A stretch of 64,000 nt of DNA, taken from positions 503,501 to 567,500 of the forward strand of contig OY829544.1 in the NCBI GenBank assembly GCA_963691705.1, given 5' to 3'. The notes beneath the pieces are model-generated. The model was not told where the DNA came from. It ran no database searches and saw nothing but the letters and a program-made list of their open reading frames with translations. This document shows, one piece after another, positions 21,570 to 36,758 of this stretch; positions within the stretch are counted from its first letter, which is position 1; each line of letters opens with the position of its first letter. Both the position numbers and the translations under genes were made by a program. The stretch comes from Viola odorata. Taxonomy: Eukaryota > Streptophyta > Magnoliopsida > Malpighiales > Violaceae.

Positions 21570-23890
21570 ATGGAGAGTGAGATTCAGCGCTCAATTTCTG
21601 CTCGGTTGAACCGCAGAGGAGAGCGCGGGAGCCAAATGCTTCCTTCCAAAGGTAGCCAACCCAACCACAAATTTCTTTCAGTTTATTCACTTGGTAAATG
21701 TTTGTGTAACTCGCTGAGTGACTTTAACAGATGACGCCTTCTTTGGTTCGGGAAAGATAGCGAGTGATTATTCAATGAGAATCATTTGGAAGCGAGGCTT
21801 TATTCGGCTGCTTCTCGTCGGTGGCATTGTATGGATGCTACTTATTCTTGCTGCATTGCTGTTTCATGTCTGGTCTTGTCAATCTTCGTTGCTGTTCTTT
21901 TCAGGTACGTTTTCGGCAGTGTTTTAGCATATGCTTTTTTTGTGTGTGTGTTTTTGATCTGTGGAGGATTCTTATTCAACATGGAAGTCTGTTTGCAGCT
22001 ATTTGTAATAAAGAAAGCAAGGTATACAACATTTTGAACGTTTTGGGAGTCGTGCCACAGCAACATCGTAAGGATTAGTGAGGCTGAATTTCTTGTTGTG
22101 TTCCTGTTTTATTTTGCAGTGGTGGTCATTGACCATTGCTTTCTTTTCCTTTTTTCAATGTGATTTTAGGTTGTCCAATTCCTGTTGCTTATAACCCTGA
22201 TAAAATAGTAATTCCGGAGGAAAGGACTCCTGATGAAATTGTTAAAGATCTTTCGTATTTTACGGAGGATGAGCCTACAGAGGGTGATTCTGATGCAATA
22301 CCACTCTTTGGAGGACATCAAAGCTGGAAGCAAAGAGAAGAGAGTTTCAAGTTAAAGTCTTCAATGAAGGTAAATCTAAGTAAATCTCAAGGCGCAAATT
22401 TTAAAAACAACTGTCTGTCTACCAATGTAACTAGAGAGGGAATGACTTTGGAGGGAAATTGAGGTTGTTGAATATTTTGTTGATGTGGTTTCGGTGTTTT
22501 AGGTGCATTGTGGATTTATGCACAATGGTGGTACTGAAATGGATCCCAAGGACAGGGAGTATGTCAAGAACTGTAAGTTTGTGGTTGCATCAGGTATTTT
22601 CGATGGATATGACACACCTCATCAACCTTCGAACATAAGTGAACGCTCTAAGAAACTTTTTTGTTTTCTTATGGTTGTGGATGAGGTATCTCTCAGTTTC
22701 ATAAAGAAAAATGCCACTGTCAGGGAAGACAGTGACGGGGGCGGCTGGGTTGGTATCTGGCGACTCATCCTGTTGAAGCATCCACCTTATGATGAACCTA
22801 GAAGGAATGGGAAAGTTCCCAAGATTTTAACCCACAGGTTATTTCCTGAAGCACACTACAGCATTTGGATTGATGGAAAAATGGAGCTGATAGTTGATCC
22901 ACTACTAATTCTAGAAAGGTATTTCCTTATGTATTTTTTTAGTAATCTTAATCTCCATATTCTGGATAGAGATGGATGAGAGGAACTGAAAGCACAAGCA
23001 TTTAAATGTTTTTCTTTTTTTCTTACTTTTAGTGAAATTGAAATCATACCTCAAAACAGGCAAATATTGATAAGAGTTTGTCTGGGTTTTACTCAATCAA
23101 GGAAAGGAAGTTTGCTGCTTGAGCATATATTACTAGATGCTCACTTTTGTTTTTGATTATCTAAGAACTATTGTTCTGCAGATATTTGTGGCGTGGGAAG
23201 AACACTTTTGCCATTGCTCAGCACAAACATCATCGTAATATATATGAGGAGGCGGATGCAAACAAACGAAGGAAACGATATGCTCGACCCCTCATTGATC
23301 TCCAGATGAAAATTTACCGTTATGAGGGGCTGGAGCCTTGGAGTGTGAACAAAAATACCATTAGCGGTGAGGAAGTTATCATCTTTTACCCTATATTTTG
23401 TTATGTTTGTCTAGTTTGGGTGCAATTCAGTCATAATTCTAGTTTGTGATGTGATATACGATCCTTGGCATTAAGTACACGATAGAGAGATATTGACTGT
23501 GTTTCATTGAGTGCAGATGTGCCAGAAGGAGCTATTATCATACGGGAACATACAGCATTGAATAACTTGTTTAGCTGCCTGTGGTTCAATGAGGTCAACC
23601 TCTTTACACCAAGAGACCAACTGAGCTTTGGGTACGTTGTGTACAGACTAGGAGGGTCGTTTAAATTTTTCATGTTTCCGAACTGCGAATACAACTCTTT
23701 CTTTGTGTTGCATCCGCATACTAGAGAGCATTCTTCTAAGATAGAGTGGGTAAAGGACATGAATGAATTTTTGGGGAGCGGTAGCAGTATGAAAGAGCGT
23801 AGAGGTGGATTAGGGTTGTGGACTCCTTATCCAGGAGACCTTAAGTCTGTTGTCTTGCCACGTGTAGTAAGGGCATCAAAAGCAGGCTGA
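21570..23890 (+). CDS. DUF616 family glycosyltransferase-like protein (MUCI70/TOD1-related)
   Basis: Seven exons: 21570-21651, 21731-21904, 21999-22067, 22170-22369, 22503-22918, 23182-23366, 23517-23890; 499 aa, all phases consistent. The ATG at 21570 is the first in frame. Residues about 45-75 form one membrane helix (FIRLLLVGGIVWMLLILAAL), giving a type II topology as in Golgi enzymes. The rest is DUF616: MKVHCGFMHNGG, CKFVVASGIFDGYD, GIWRLILL, KVPKILTHRLFPEAHYSIWI, DPLLILERYLW and FAIAQHKHHRNIYEEA. The family includes MUCI70, needed for mucilage pectin/xylan, and TOD1; a glycosyltransferase role is accepted for some members but not proven here. The IWIDGK motif is the family's counterpart of a DxD-like site. 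A stretch after the J-like exon (residues 470-495) is polar. Confidence 0.9.
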
Positions 23891-24796
23891 GGCTCAATAC
23901 AAGTCCATGCGGTGATATCGGCGAACTTAAAAGGATTGCATGATGGCTTGTGCTGAAAACATGCAGAGAAGTTTTTGTACAATGTTTGGGGAAGAAGTAG
24001 GGTATATTGGTTGCTTAAATTTGTAGGATGTCGAGTCCCTACGAGACTTAGTAGGGCCTGTAAGTTTGTTGTGGGCTGGCTAGATACAAACTCGGTGTAA
24101 TTCTGTTACTATGAAATTAAATTCTATTTTGAACAAAAACAGCATATGCAATATTTATCAAGCAAGATGCTCATCCCAAAAAACGAAAGCATACTTTTCA
24201 ATCCATGATTTATAGAATTATACCTTATCGGACACTCAACTGTCCCAAAAATTGATTTAGTCTTTTAAAAGCATATTGTTAAGGTTACTGTAACCGGGAC
24301 TTGCGGACATCTTGGTATTTTTTTTTTAAACCCATTGATATAACGTTACTCTTTAGCCACTCGTCGTTTCCTTGTTTCTCTTGTGATACAGGAGTTAGGG
24401 AAATTTCCTGCCGTATTGTTGATGAATAAACCAGGAAAGGCACATTACAGGCTATTTCCTCTGACATAAAAAAGCATAATATAGCTTCCAATTTCAAGAA
24501 AGGATGTGCAATACAACAAATTATATCACACAAGGGACCATAAAGCAAGCCCTCACTTCGCTATGAGCAAAAGCACCAAGAAACTAATAAATAAAGTACA
24601 AGGTCTAAAATAGTCCTCAATCGGAAAAAATATAGCCGTCATTGTGCTAGGCCGAAGAACACCTCAATTTGTGACTCAGATGGACAAACATCGTTTATTT
24701 CTTTCTGCTTGATAAGGGAGATGCAATAAAGGACAGAGCAAGCAAATAAATAAATTCTAGTCCTTGTCAAGAAGAAACTAACAGATGCTGGATTTT
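23891..24796. other. Convergent 3' region between the DUF616 and V-ATPase B genes
   Basis: Two 3' UTRs and AT-rich spacer. The 87-residue frame at 24285-24548 (-) has no recognisable features. Nothing else was seen. Confidence 0.5.
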
Positions 24797-27919
<3,123 letters not shown>

Positions 27920-29288
27920 TTTCAACCTTAGAGATTCACTGCAAATAAGCAAAAATCACTCATAAATCCGGTGATCATTAACATTACTAAACAATGAATC
28001 ACAATTATGACGAATTAAGTTATAAACTAAAATTAAAGATAGCATCAGCTCGAAACAAAGCCGTAGAAGCCAAGCATGAGAGAAGACTGAAAACAACTTC
28101 GATGAACCATGACCGATTCCACCAATAACTCATTTCCGATGGTGAAACGGAAAGGAGAAATTTGGATCTGAAAAGAAACGTACCTTCTTTTCCTTTTTAC
28201 TTTTCCTGGCACTTGATACGATAAGCGGTGACAGAGAGAGAGAGAGAGAGAGCGAGAGAGAGGGAGACGGGGAGGGAGATGGGCTTAGAAAAGGGAATAA
28301 ACTGAGATCTGGTACTCTAAAAACAATAATTTATTTTCTGTAATTCCTGTAAAAAATATTACTATTATATTAGATTATATTATTATATAATCAATAAATA
28401 AATCTATCAACAACACTGTGACTGGGAACACTTTAAGTCTTTAAGATATAAATTAAATTAAATATAAATATAAATGGTGTTTTTTTCTTTCTTTTTTGGA
28501 TTTGGGACAGTTATAAGTGATAGTAATATGTTCAGTTTAGTCCTTCTGGATATGATCTGCTGCGGCGAGACTCACGTGGGACTTTTACTTTTAACAGCTC
28601 TTCAGGAGATGATGATGATGATGACGATGGCGTTGTGGTCTTTTGTAATTGGTATACGTGAGGACACGTAAACGTTTGCCACTTGGTCAGGCTCCACTGG
28701 TCATTTTAATTCACATCCAGTTTTGCATATGAGCCGTTAGATCTCAAATTGAACGGCTCAAGAGTTCAGAGGCCAGACAAATGGTGAATGGCTGGAGACG
28801 GGAGTTTATTGGCTTATTAAATAAAAAACAAATTTAAATATAATTGGATATATAATTTTACGGGAGAAGAAATAAGTTTAGGGTAAAGTTTAGAATATAA
28901 ATAAGTATATTCTCTTATTTCTTCTCCTATACATTTACAATGTCTCGTTTCTCGATCATAAAATTACTAGTTCGATTTATAATTGTAAGTTTATTTATCG
29001 ACGCAATAAATAAAAAGAAAAAAGAAAACATGAGACACATGAAGGAAACTTCCTCACACAACATAACACAAAACAACACACTGTCCTCATCTCTATTTTA
29101 TTTCCATCTATTTATATATATATTGTTAAAAAAGTATGGTTTTGTTTAATTTTTATCAAACTTACAACGAGACATTATTATCTGCCACACGGTTCATCCT
29201 TTACAACTGTCAAGTTCCTTTAATTTGCCATTACATTAAATAAACAGCAAAAAATCTGTCAAGTTCCTTCAATACTCAAGCAATTGTG
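27920..29288. other. Promoter of V-ATPase B plus intergenic spacer
   Basis: A likely 5'-UTR intron lies between about 27940 and 28190 (acceptor side next to the start, donor gtacgtttc on the minus strand near 28183). A GA microsatellite occupies 28230-28264 and a GAT run lies at 28606-28624. Beyond that the sequence is AT-rich with only chance ORFs, up to the 3' UTR of the FAD gene. Confidence 0.5.
28230..28264. repeat. GA microsatellite in the V-ATPase B leader
   Basis: A (GA)n tract broken once by GC, on the + strand, so CT-rich in the gene's own sense. CT-rich leaders are common in highly expressed plant genes. Confidence 0.85.
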
Positions 29289-32200
29289 TCACTGAAGGAA
29301 ATAATCAGACAGTGGTAACTGAGAACTGAACTCCTTAAAACTCCTGTTAAGGTTACGAAGTGCTTGGACATGAGGTTCATCTTCCTCTACTGGTATTATT
29401 TTAGCAAAACTTCCTTCTCCAAGAAAATCTACCGCACGGTTCGCCGCCTCCAGTCCCGTAACATAGGATTTCTCCTGTTATGTGACAGACATTCATGCAT
29501 GGTATGTCATTACCTGCTTTCGGCTTTTTCTTCCTCAAGAATTAAAATGAGAAATGAGAGCTAGTGATCACCTGTGACCACGATCCGTGCCGGGTAATAA
29601 TCCAATCTCCAGCCATAAACAAGTTTGGGAATGATGTCGAACCGCGCATCATATACTTATATGACCCTTTGACAGGAAAATAACGAGCGAAATGACAAAA
29701 AATGAATGCATAGCAAAGAGCAGTCCATTGTCAGGAAAATAAGCAATTGGACTAGTGAGTACCTGGAAAGAAGTGAGTTAAGGATTTTGGAAATCTTGCA
29801 ACTTCCTTTTCCATCACACTAACTGTCTTGAAGTCTTCAATGCAGTTGGAGAGATAGGATATCGCCTTTGTAGCTACTTGCTCATCCGTAAGTGGTAGCA
29901 ACTCATTAGCATGATACTGCACAGCAAAGGTATGAAACAGAAAAAACATATGCTAAGGTTTGTATCCATGTTAGCAGAAAAAAGATTGATGTAAAGAAGT
30001 AGAATACTTACGAAATCAGCTTGTAGGATTGTTACTGGGCTGCTTTCATACTTGTCATGGAGCACATTCAAATCGAAGAAAGTCCATCCAAGTGAATCGT
30101 CCAATGCAGCACAGGCATTGCTTGCCTTTGGGATTTTTACCTGGTTTATTTGTGAAGTTTATGGCACAATTGTATTGATATCATTAGGAAAATGTTCCCC
30201 AATAACTCGTAAACTCAGAGATACAGGTTCATGCGAACATATTTCTGACCATAATACCTTCCTGTCAAGCCAGAGCTTCGTAGTGACGACATCAATTGCA
30301 GCTAAATTCAAGGCCTTCAGAAATTCATCCTTTGTAAGTAATGCTGCACTACATGAACAAACTTCTTGTTAAAACAGGTTAACTTATACTGCGTAAGTAA
30401 AAAAACACTATTTTGTTGATGATTCCACTCTACTAAAAGAATGGACGACTATCCAACATGAATATGCCAAAGAGTGCAACCATAAATTTAGCAACACTAA
30501 GCTCTAAGTTCAACTCTATAGATGAAACTATTCAAATCAAGAAGAAGTAAATGAGAATTTAGCACGATTGATTTGCAACAACATACCTATTCTTAACAAG
30601 TTCTTGAATTGTGGGAATCCCTACAGCGAAAATAACTGCATCTACATTGAATCTCTCACTGCCACAAATAACTTGTAAAATGCAGCCTGTTTCCTCATTA
30701 ATGACTAAATCTGTCACTATTTTACTGTCAATAAATTGACAGCCTTTATTGCTCATCGAGTCCATCCATGGATCAAAAATCTTTTCTCTGACTGCCCCAC
30801 GACACCATACTGCATCAAAATCTTTCTGCAACCATGAACAAGAAATGGTTACAAATCATCTCAAGTAAACTAAGAATGGGAAAAGACCAGTAACAAGAGT
30901 ACCATACCTGGTGAGCCAGGGATATGTAATATAGCATTCCAAGAGTTGCAGCTGCACTACACTGCTCTGCTGGAGCGAACAAACCCACTTGAAGCAATGG
31001 ACCAAATATGTCACGATAGAGCCTCTCGGAGCAGCCAAACTGCTTGAAAAGTTCCCTTGCAGTAGCTATCATCAATAAACCTCTAAATAAGACACTTCAA
31101 CCACACCCTCCGAGCACAGTGCAGAAGTAAAAATAAATTTCTTAATACTGCAAACTCAGAGTTGCAATTGAGATCCTTACTTGGATCATATCTTCTCCAA
31201 GCTACATCAGTGTTGTCAAAGTCGATAACTGCCAGAAAAGGACCCAACATCAAGTGGGTAGAATGACCACAAAGTACCAAAATTACCATTAGCATTGTGA
31301 TCGCAAGAAAACACTGACTTATTGCATATCAAACGCATATTAAACAGGTAAACTTACCGGCAGTCATTAGAGGAAGCGATGTCAATCTATCCAGCACAGG
31401 AAGCCGAGTGAACTGCAAAATGGCAGAGTAATTGATTACAATTTGCAAAGCATAAAAAGGTTATCTAACGGGCCAACCTGTACAATGCAAGACATACTTG
31501 ACTATAGAACAAAGGCCCCAATGGAGTAGGCAGTTGAGGCATATCTTGGAATACTGGAAATTCAATCTGCAGAATGATCAGCAAATGTATTGAGACAAAT
31601 TCTATGAATCTTATCCACATTTCTGCATGCTTTTGAGTAACTCTAATTACCTCCAATCCATCTCTGGAGTATTGTGCAGACTGCAACCAGTTAGTGAAGG
31701 GCTTGATGCCCAGATCATCTACTAGGCTAAAGATATTTTTGTAGGGAGACCAAAAACCTAAATTTAAAGAACAAATTGGAGATTAAGCTTCCATTTAAAA
31801 CAAGGAAAACCCAAACAAAGATATGGAGATTAGACTTCAAGTATTGGAAGATAATGACAAGCTCAAGAAAGCATTTGAAATTACCCTGGATACCAACATC
31901 ATCAGGACAGCTAAAACCACTACCCTCTTGAAGAACAGTGACATCAAATCCCTGAACATAGCCCAAACCATATCCTCATAACAAACCCATAATCAAAAAA
32001 AGAAAATCACAAAGACCCACAACAAGAAAATGAACAAAAAAAAGGAAAAACGTTTCTTTTTGTCAAAGGGCAGAACCTGGTTGCAGAGGTGGTGAGCAGC
32101 GCCAAGGGCAGCCCACCCAGAGCCAAAGATGACGACTTTCTTCTTTTCGTCGCCGTTTCCGTTGCTGTTTTGGTGTCCGTAATTGGCACGGAATTGGGTT

Positions 32201-32298
32201 TTGGTACGTGGAGTTGCTGATTTGGAGCAACAGCGTCTACTGTATCTTGCGTTCACTGCGGAATAAGGAGTAAACGAAAATCTCCCACAACCCAACAT
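29289..32298 (-). CDS. Plastid-targeted FAD amine-oxidase/phytoene-desaturase-like protein
   Basis: Thirteen exons; exon 1 32077-32298, last exon 29289 to about 29475. The N-terminal ~45 residues (MLGCGRFSFTPYSAVNARYS...) are Ser/Arg-rich and fit a chloroplast transit peptide. A dinucleotide-binding motif follows: KVVIFGSGWAALGAAHHL. Later blocks are DVTVLQEGSGFSCPDDVG, FWSPYKNIFSLVDDLGI, QCSAAATLGMLYYISLAHQ, DAVIFAVGIPTIQELV and a C-terminal FAD motif NLFMAGDWIITRHGSW..EKSYVTGLEAANRAVDF. This is the amine-oxidase/phytoene-desaturase fold of flavoproteins. Substrate is unknown; the protein is not a recognisable PDS, ZDS or CRTISO. The usual acidic FAD-ribose residue after the Rossmann motif appears as the E of LQEG. 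Exon edges other than the first and last are approximate. Confidence 0.85.
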
Positions 32299-33906
32299 CC
32301 TTTTTCTTTAATATTATTCTTTCTAATGATTTTTCTTTCACCAACCGTCCTTCAACTACCTCCTCCACATTCAACAAAGCCGAAGATTTATATAAGTATT
32401 CTGTTCTTCTTACATTTACTCAAGAAACGTGAGGAAATACAGTCCACCAATCAAAAAATTCCATTTACATCATTATACTGGCAAAATTATTATGGTTAAT
32501 ATTTTTATTAATATAAATTGAATCTTATAAATCTAGTTGTGGACCTGGTCGCTCGTAAAACCGGCTTGAATATGTTCCAAAGTTTAGGCTCAACATGGTC
32601 CGAGTTGACCATTAGTATTAAAGAGTCTAGTCTAGATCTCAGGTTTTAAACTCTCCACCCGTACCTTACACTTGCTGCTCTATTTTGATACCTTTGACAC
32701 TGAAATTGGTTCTCCTCTGACTTACTACAGTTCGGATTTCTAGAAATAAGAAAGAGAAGAAACCCACAATTATAAATCAATCAATTAAATAAATTCTAAA
32801 TTTTAATTATTTTTTTATGTTTATGGATTATTTAATTTTTAAAAAAAAATCCTCTTATTTTTAAATTTTATATCATTTTTTTTCTTTTTTCATAATCTTT
32901 TGCTATTTTTACAATTTTTTATAATTTTTCTTAAAAGCTCCTAATATTTTTATTATTTTTTCATTTTTCATAAGGGCTAGATGATTAAAATTGACAAGTA
33001 CAATGACCAAACTTTTTAAGCTTCTTAAAAGGATTGATACAAAATGACTAATTATTCCAAATTAAAAATCTAGTGGCTAAATGGGGATTTTTTTTCTCTA
33101 AATACCTTTCCTAAATACTATAATTTATCTTAAATATCTCTTTAATATCAAAAATTACTTAAAAATACGATATAAAAATAAAGTATTCGTGTTTCATAGA
33201 TAAGTATCCATCATGAATTGCAGGTTGTATTATTTAATTCCAGTCAAATGATTGATGCATGCTTACACGTCCGGCGTGCAAGCTGCATCTTCTACCCAGC
33301 ACAAGTACCCAACGCAATCATTTTCTTGGTTTCTCTTTTGTTTTTTAGGCACCAAAAATAAATTAGTGGATATAAAATAACCAGCAGTCTTTTTCATATT
33401 CAATTACTCCTTGTAATTCCAAAACATTATAAACTTATAAACATCACAACTTTCTTTTCTCATTTTATTCGGACTTTCGGAATATCCTAAAAAATTATAT
33501 TTTATCGACTCAAAATTTTAATTAAGAAAAAACTCAAACACTAACACCATCCCTAATTACTAGCATTATGCGATTCTTAGATTGCGATTATTAATAAAAT
33601 ATTCTGTTTTGTTTAAAAAACTACTCAATATTCGTAAAACATTTTACAACGAAAGGGAAATATGTGACTGCAGGGTGGAGACGTGATGCAATTTCAAACC
33701 AATGATGTCATCGTGACATTTTGATCACAACCAGAAACAGATCCATCAGACGGCCAATATTTCTCGAAAAGATTATCCAATTTACACCCGAGTAACACCT
33801 TAACCCTCCTTAATCAGTAATCAGATAATCTTGCAAATTAACCGTTGCTTAATGATTTCTCCAAAACAGTTTTTCTCCACAGCCTCACATCTCTCTGTCC
33901 ACAAGA
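32299..33906. other. Divergent intergenic region of the FAD gene and CPP1
   Basis: AT-rich. About 32480-33120 resembles decayed MITE or MULE-like filler (poly-T and poly-A runs, phrases such as ctagtggctaaatgggga), but ends were not found. Promoters of both flanking plastid-protein genes must lie here. No coding signal. Confidence 0.45.
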
Positions 33907-35613
33907 ATGTCTGCTGCGGCTCTCTACGTCCGGCCCAACCGGTTCTCTTCCGGTTCACACTTGACTCGGCGGCCGACCTATCTCCCCAGCCATTCTCACA
34001 AGATTATATCATGTATCAAGGAGGAGCGGCCTTGGCGAAAATACTTGATCGTACCTTCCCGGCGCACGTTAGCAAGAGCTGGCTCCCGGGCCGACGACTC
34101 GGCGCCGTTTGAGATGTCGGTGGAGAACGCTCTCAAGCTGCTCGGAGTGTCCGACGGCGCGTCTTTCGACGACATACTCCGCGCCAAAAACTCAATTCTT
34201 GCCACGTGCAAAGACAATCAGGAAGCGATTGCACAGGTGGGATGCTCTTACTTTGTTATTACTCTCCATTTCTATCTAATTTCTTTCTTTCCCTTTTGGG
34301 GCATTCAGTTGGGTTTGTTTTAGTTAGTAGTAAAGGTTTGGACTTTAAGTTCAGTGTCATGAAATTCTTTTTGTTCTTTTTGTGTGTAATTTGTGGTTCT
34401 TCTTGACTACAGTTCCTTTTTTTTCCCACTAAAACTTGCGAAATTTGGTTGTAGAGATGTTAAATTATGTGGATTAAGCTGAAAATCCTTAAATTGAAAT
34501 TGTTGACCAGATTGTGATGAATTAATTGATTGGACTTTTTAGGTGGAAGCTGCCTATGATATGTTGCTTATGAGGAGTTTAACTCAGCGTCGAGCAGGGA
34601 AAGTTGTGGACAGTGGCATTCGCTATGCAGATGTTAAGCGTGTCAATGGCCCTGGGATGGGGTCGTTGCCGAAGTGGCTGCAGGGTTCTGTTAAGAGCGC
34701 CCCTTTGTCAATGGAAACACCATCAACTAGTGATTTGGGCATACAAGCAGGAGTATACGGAGCTTTGATGGTTTTAACTTATGTTAACGGAGCTTCAACG
34801 CCATACGGGGCACCTTACGCAGGGGCTGATGTTCCTGGGCTACTCTTAGCTACAAGTTTTGGTGCTTCATTGTACTTCATGACCAAAAAGAATGTAAAGT
34901 TAGGTAATGCCCTTACGTTTGTGCATTGACTAATAGTTTGCTCCCACATCCCACCTTTTCCTATAACTCATGCTTGCAAAGATGACATTATGAGCTAAGT
35001 TAGTTTCTTCAATATGGTTGTGCCGATGATATTTGCCATCTGGATGTTGTTACTAGCTATGCATTGTTGCTGTCTATTAGAATCCAATCAAGCATGTGCC
35101 ATATATGCATGATTATATCTTCCTTGGTCATATAAGCCTTTTTCAGCTACTCCACTGAATTAGAAATTTTCAGCAGAATGGCCTGCTTTTGCAAAACACC
35201 AATATTTTCTAGATTTAGCTTAGGACAGGACTGTTTTTAGGAGTTTGACACTGTAAGATGCTCATGGTGTGAGCTTCGTCAACTATTTGTGTTTGGATTG
35301 AATTATGACTTCTGTAATTTAATGACAATTATGGATTGCACTATAACTTATGCTTAGGACTGATTGTGTGAATTCCGATATGTATTGAAGTTGTATGACA
35401 CAAAATCTGAAAGTGGTTTTGTTGTTGCTGTTTACAGGAAAGGCTACTGTAATCACTATCGGGGGGCTTGTGGCTGGTGCAGTGGTGGGTTCAGCAGTTG
35501 AGAACTGGCTGCAGGTTGATGTTGTCCCACTTCTTGGCATACACTCCCCTGTTACCGTAGTTAGTGAATTCATACTGTTCTCTCAATTTCTGGTTTCACT
35601 GTACCTAAGGTAG
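33907..35613 (+). CDS. CPP1: CPP1, J-like chaperone of protochlorophyllide oxidoreductase
   Basis: Join 33907-34236, 34543-34903, 35438-35613; 288 aa, in frame. Residues 1 to ~60 form an Arg/Ser-rich plastid transit peptide. Next is a J-like domain (MSVENALKLLGVSDGASFDD, ILRAKNSILATCKDNQEAIAQVEAAYDMLLMRSL) lacking the HPD tripeptide, so it is not expected to stimulate Hsp70. A basic linker (VKRVNGPGMGSLPKWLQ) precedes about three transmembrane helices (QAGVYGALMVLTYV, GLLLATSFGASLYFM, ATVITIGGLVAGAVVGSAVE). This is the architecture of CPP1/CDF1 (At5g23040 in memory), which stabilises POR during chlorophyll synthesis. The stop codon TAG sits inside a possible donor (aag-gtagga). An ATG at about 33852 in another frame overlaps the start. 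Confidence 0.9.
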
Positions 35614-36758
35614 GAGCAAGAAGACATCAAATGTAACTCAAATTTTAAAACCTGTAATTACTCATTCGCATGATCATACCAAGCGTTTTTAGGTTGAGTA
35701 TCATTGCATGTTGTACAAATCTACTGATAGATTGTAGTGAAAAGCTTGAATCAATTTGAAGTCTCATCGATAATTGCAGAATACGTGTTCCTAACCTTTT
35801 TTTCTCAATGTTCAAGGTCAAGTCCATTACTGTTCAATTTTCTTTCGTGTGACCTTAACATTGGAGGCTTCTATAATTTTCTGGCAAAATGTGATTATTC
35901 AGTTGATTCAAATGTGCCATGCTATGCTCTGTTCTTGCAAGTATAGTGAATGCTGAAACCTTGAGGCATTTTCCTGTTGTTAGTGATTATATGGATTCCT
36001 GGTTGCAAAAGCTTAGGTTGCTGTCTATGGCTAGTTACATAAACAAACTTAAAGGCTATGGAATGCAGCACAATGAAGACTGGATCCCTTTCTTTAGCTG
36101 TTTTCTTCACTTTTAGGTTACACAGAACAATGCTTTAGCAGGGAGAATGATGCCAGTCCATGAAGGAAGCTAAAAATTAGCTTAATCACCACCTTTGCAC
36201 CTCGTCAGTGACACTAATATGCTTCTAACATTTATATTTTTGAGAGGTACTACTAAATGTAACATTACACATTAGGAAAGTGATAAAATTCTAATTCACC
36301 CTTAATTTAGATTTAAAGTTTGAGTTTTAAAAATGGAGGAAATCGTGATAAGAAAATTACCTTATTTAACCCTAACTATGTTCGAACATGATCGGTCTTG
36401 TAAGATACCGAAAAGGGGGAAAAGTTTGTAACATCTTTGCTAAAGAGGCCCACGACTCTCATTCACGGCCTCTTAAAAAATGACAAAAAGGGGAAAACAT
36501 TTACTCAAATTCCCTTGTTCAGAACCAAAAGTTTAACCAATTACAAGAAATAGAACTCCCCCCTTCTGCACTTCGTTAAAATAAAGGATGCAAGAAAACA
36601 GGAAATTACAAGTCTTGCAGCATAAACTTGTAGGCAATATCACATCCGTTGACAAATAAACAAGACTAAATCATTGCTTTTGGAAAACCATCGAACAATA
36701 GGAAAATTAGAATGTCTCAGCGAGCTGCTTCGACATGTTATAATATACAAACAATCTA
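35614..36758. other. Convergent 3' region between CPP1 and the DUF630/632 gene
   Basis: Includes the CPP1 3' UTR and spacer. A 9-bp inverted repeat around gaggcc...ggcctctt spans about 36444-36475. Small ORFs here have no family features. Confidence 0.45.

Noticed and set aside
23431..23760. 109-codon ORF on the minus strand
   Set aside because: Antisense to the last DUF616 exon.
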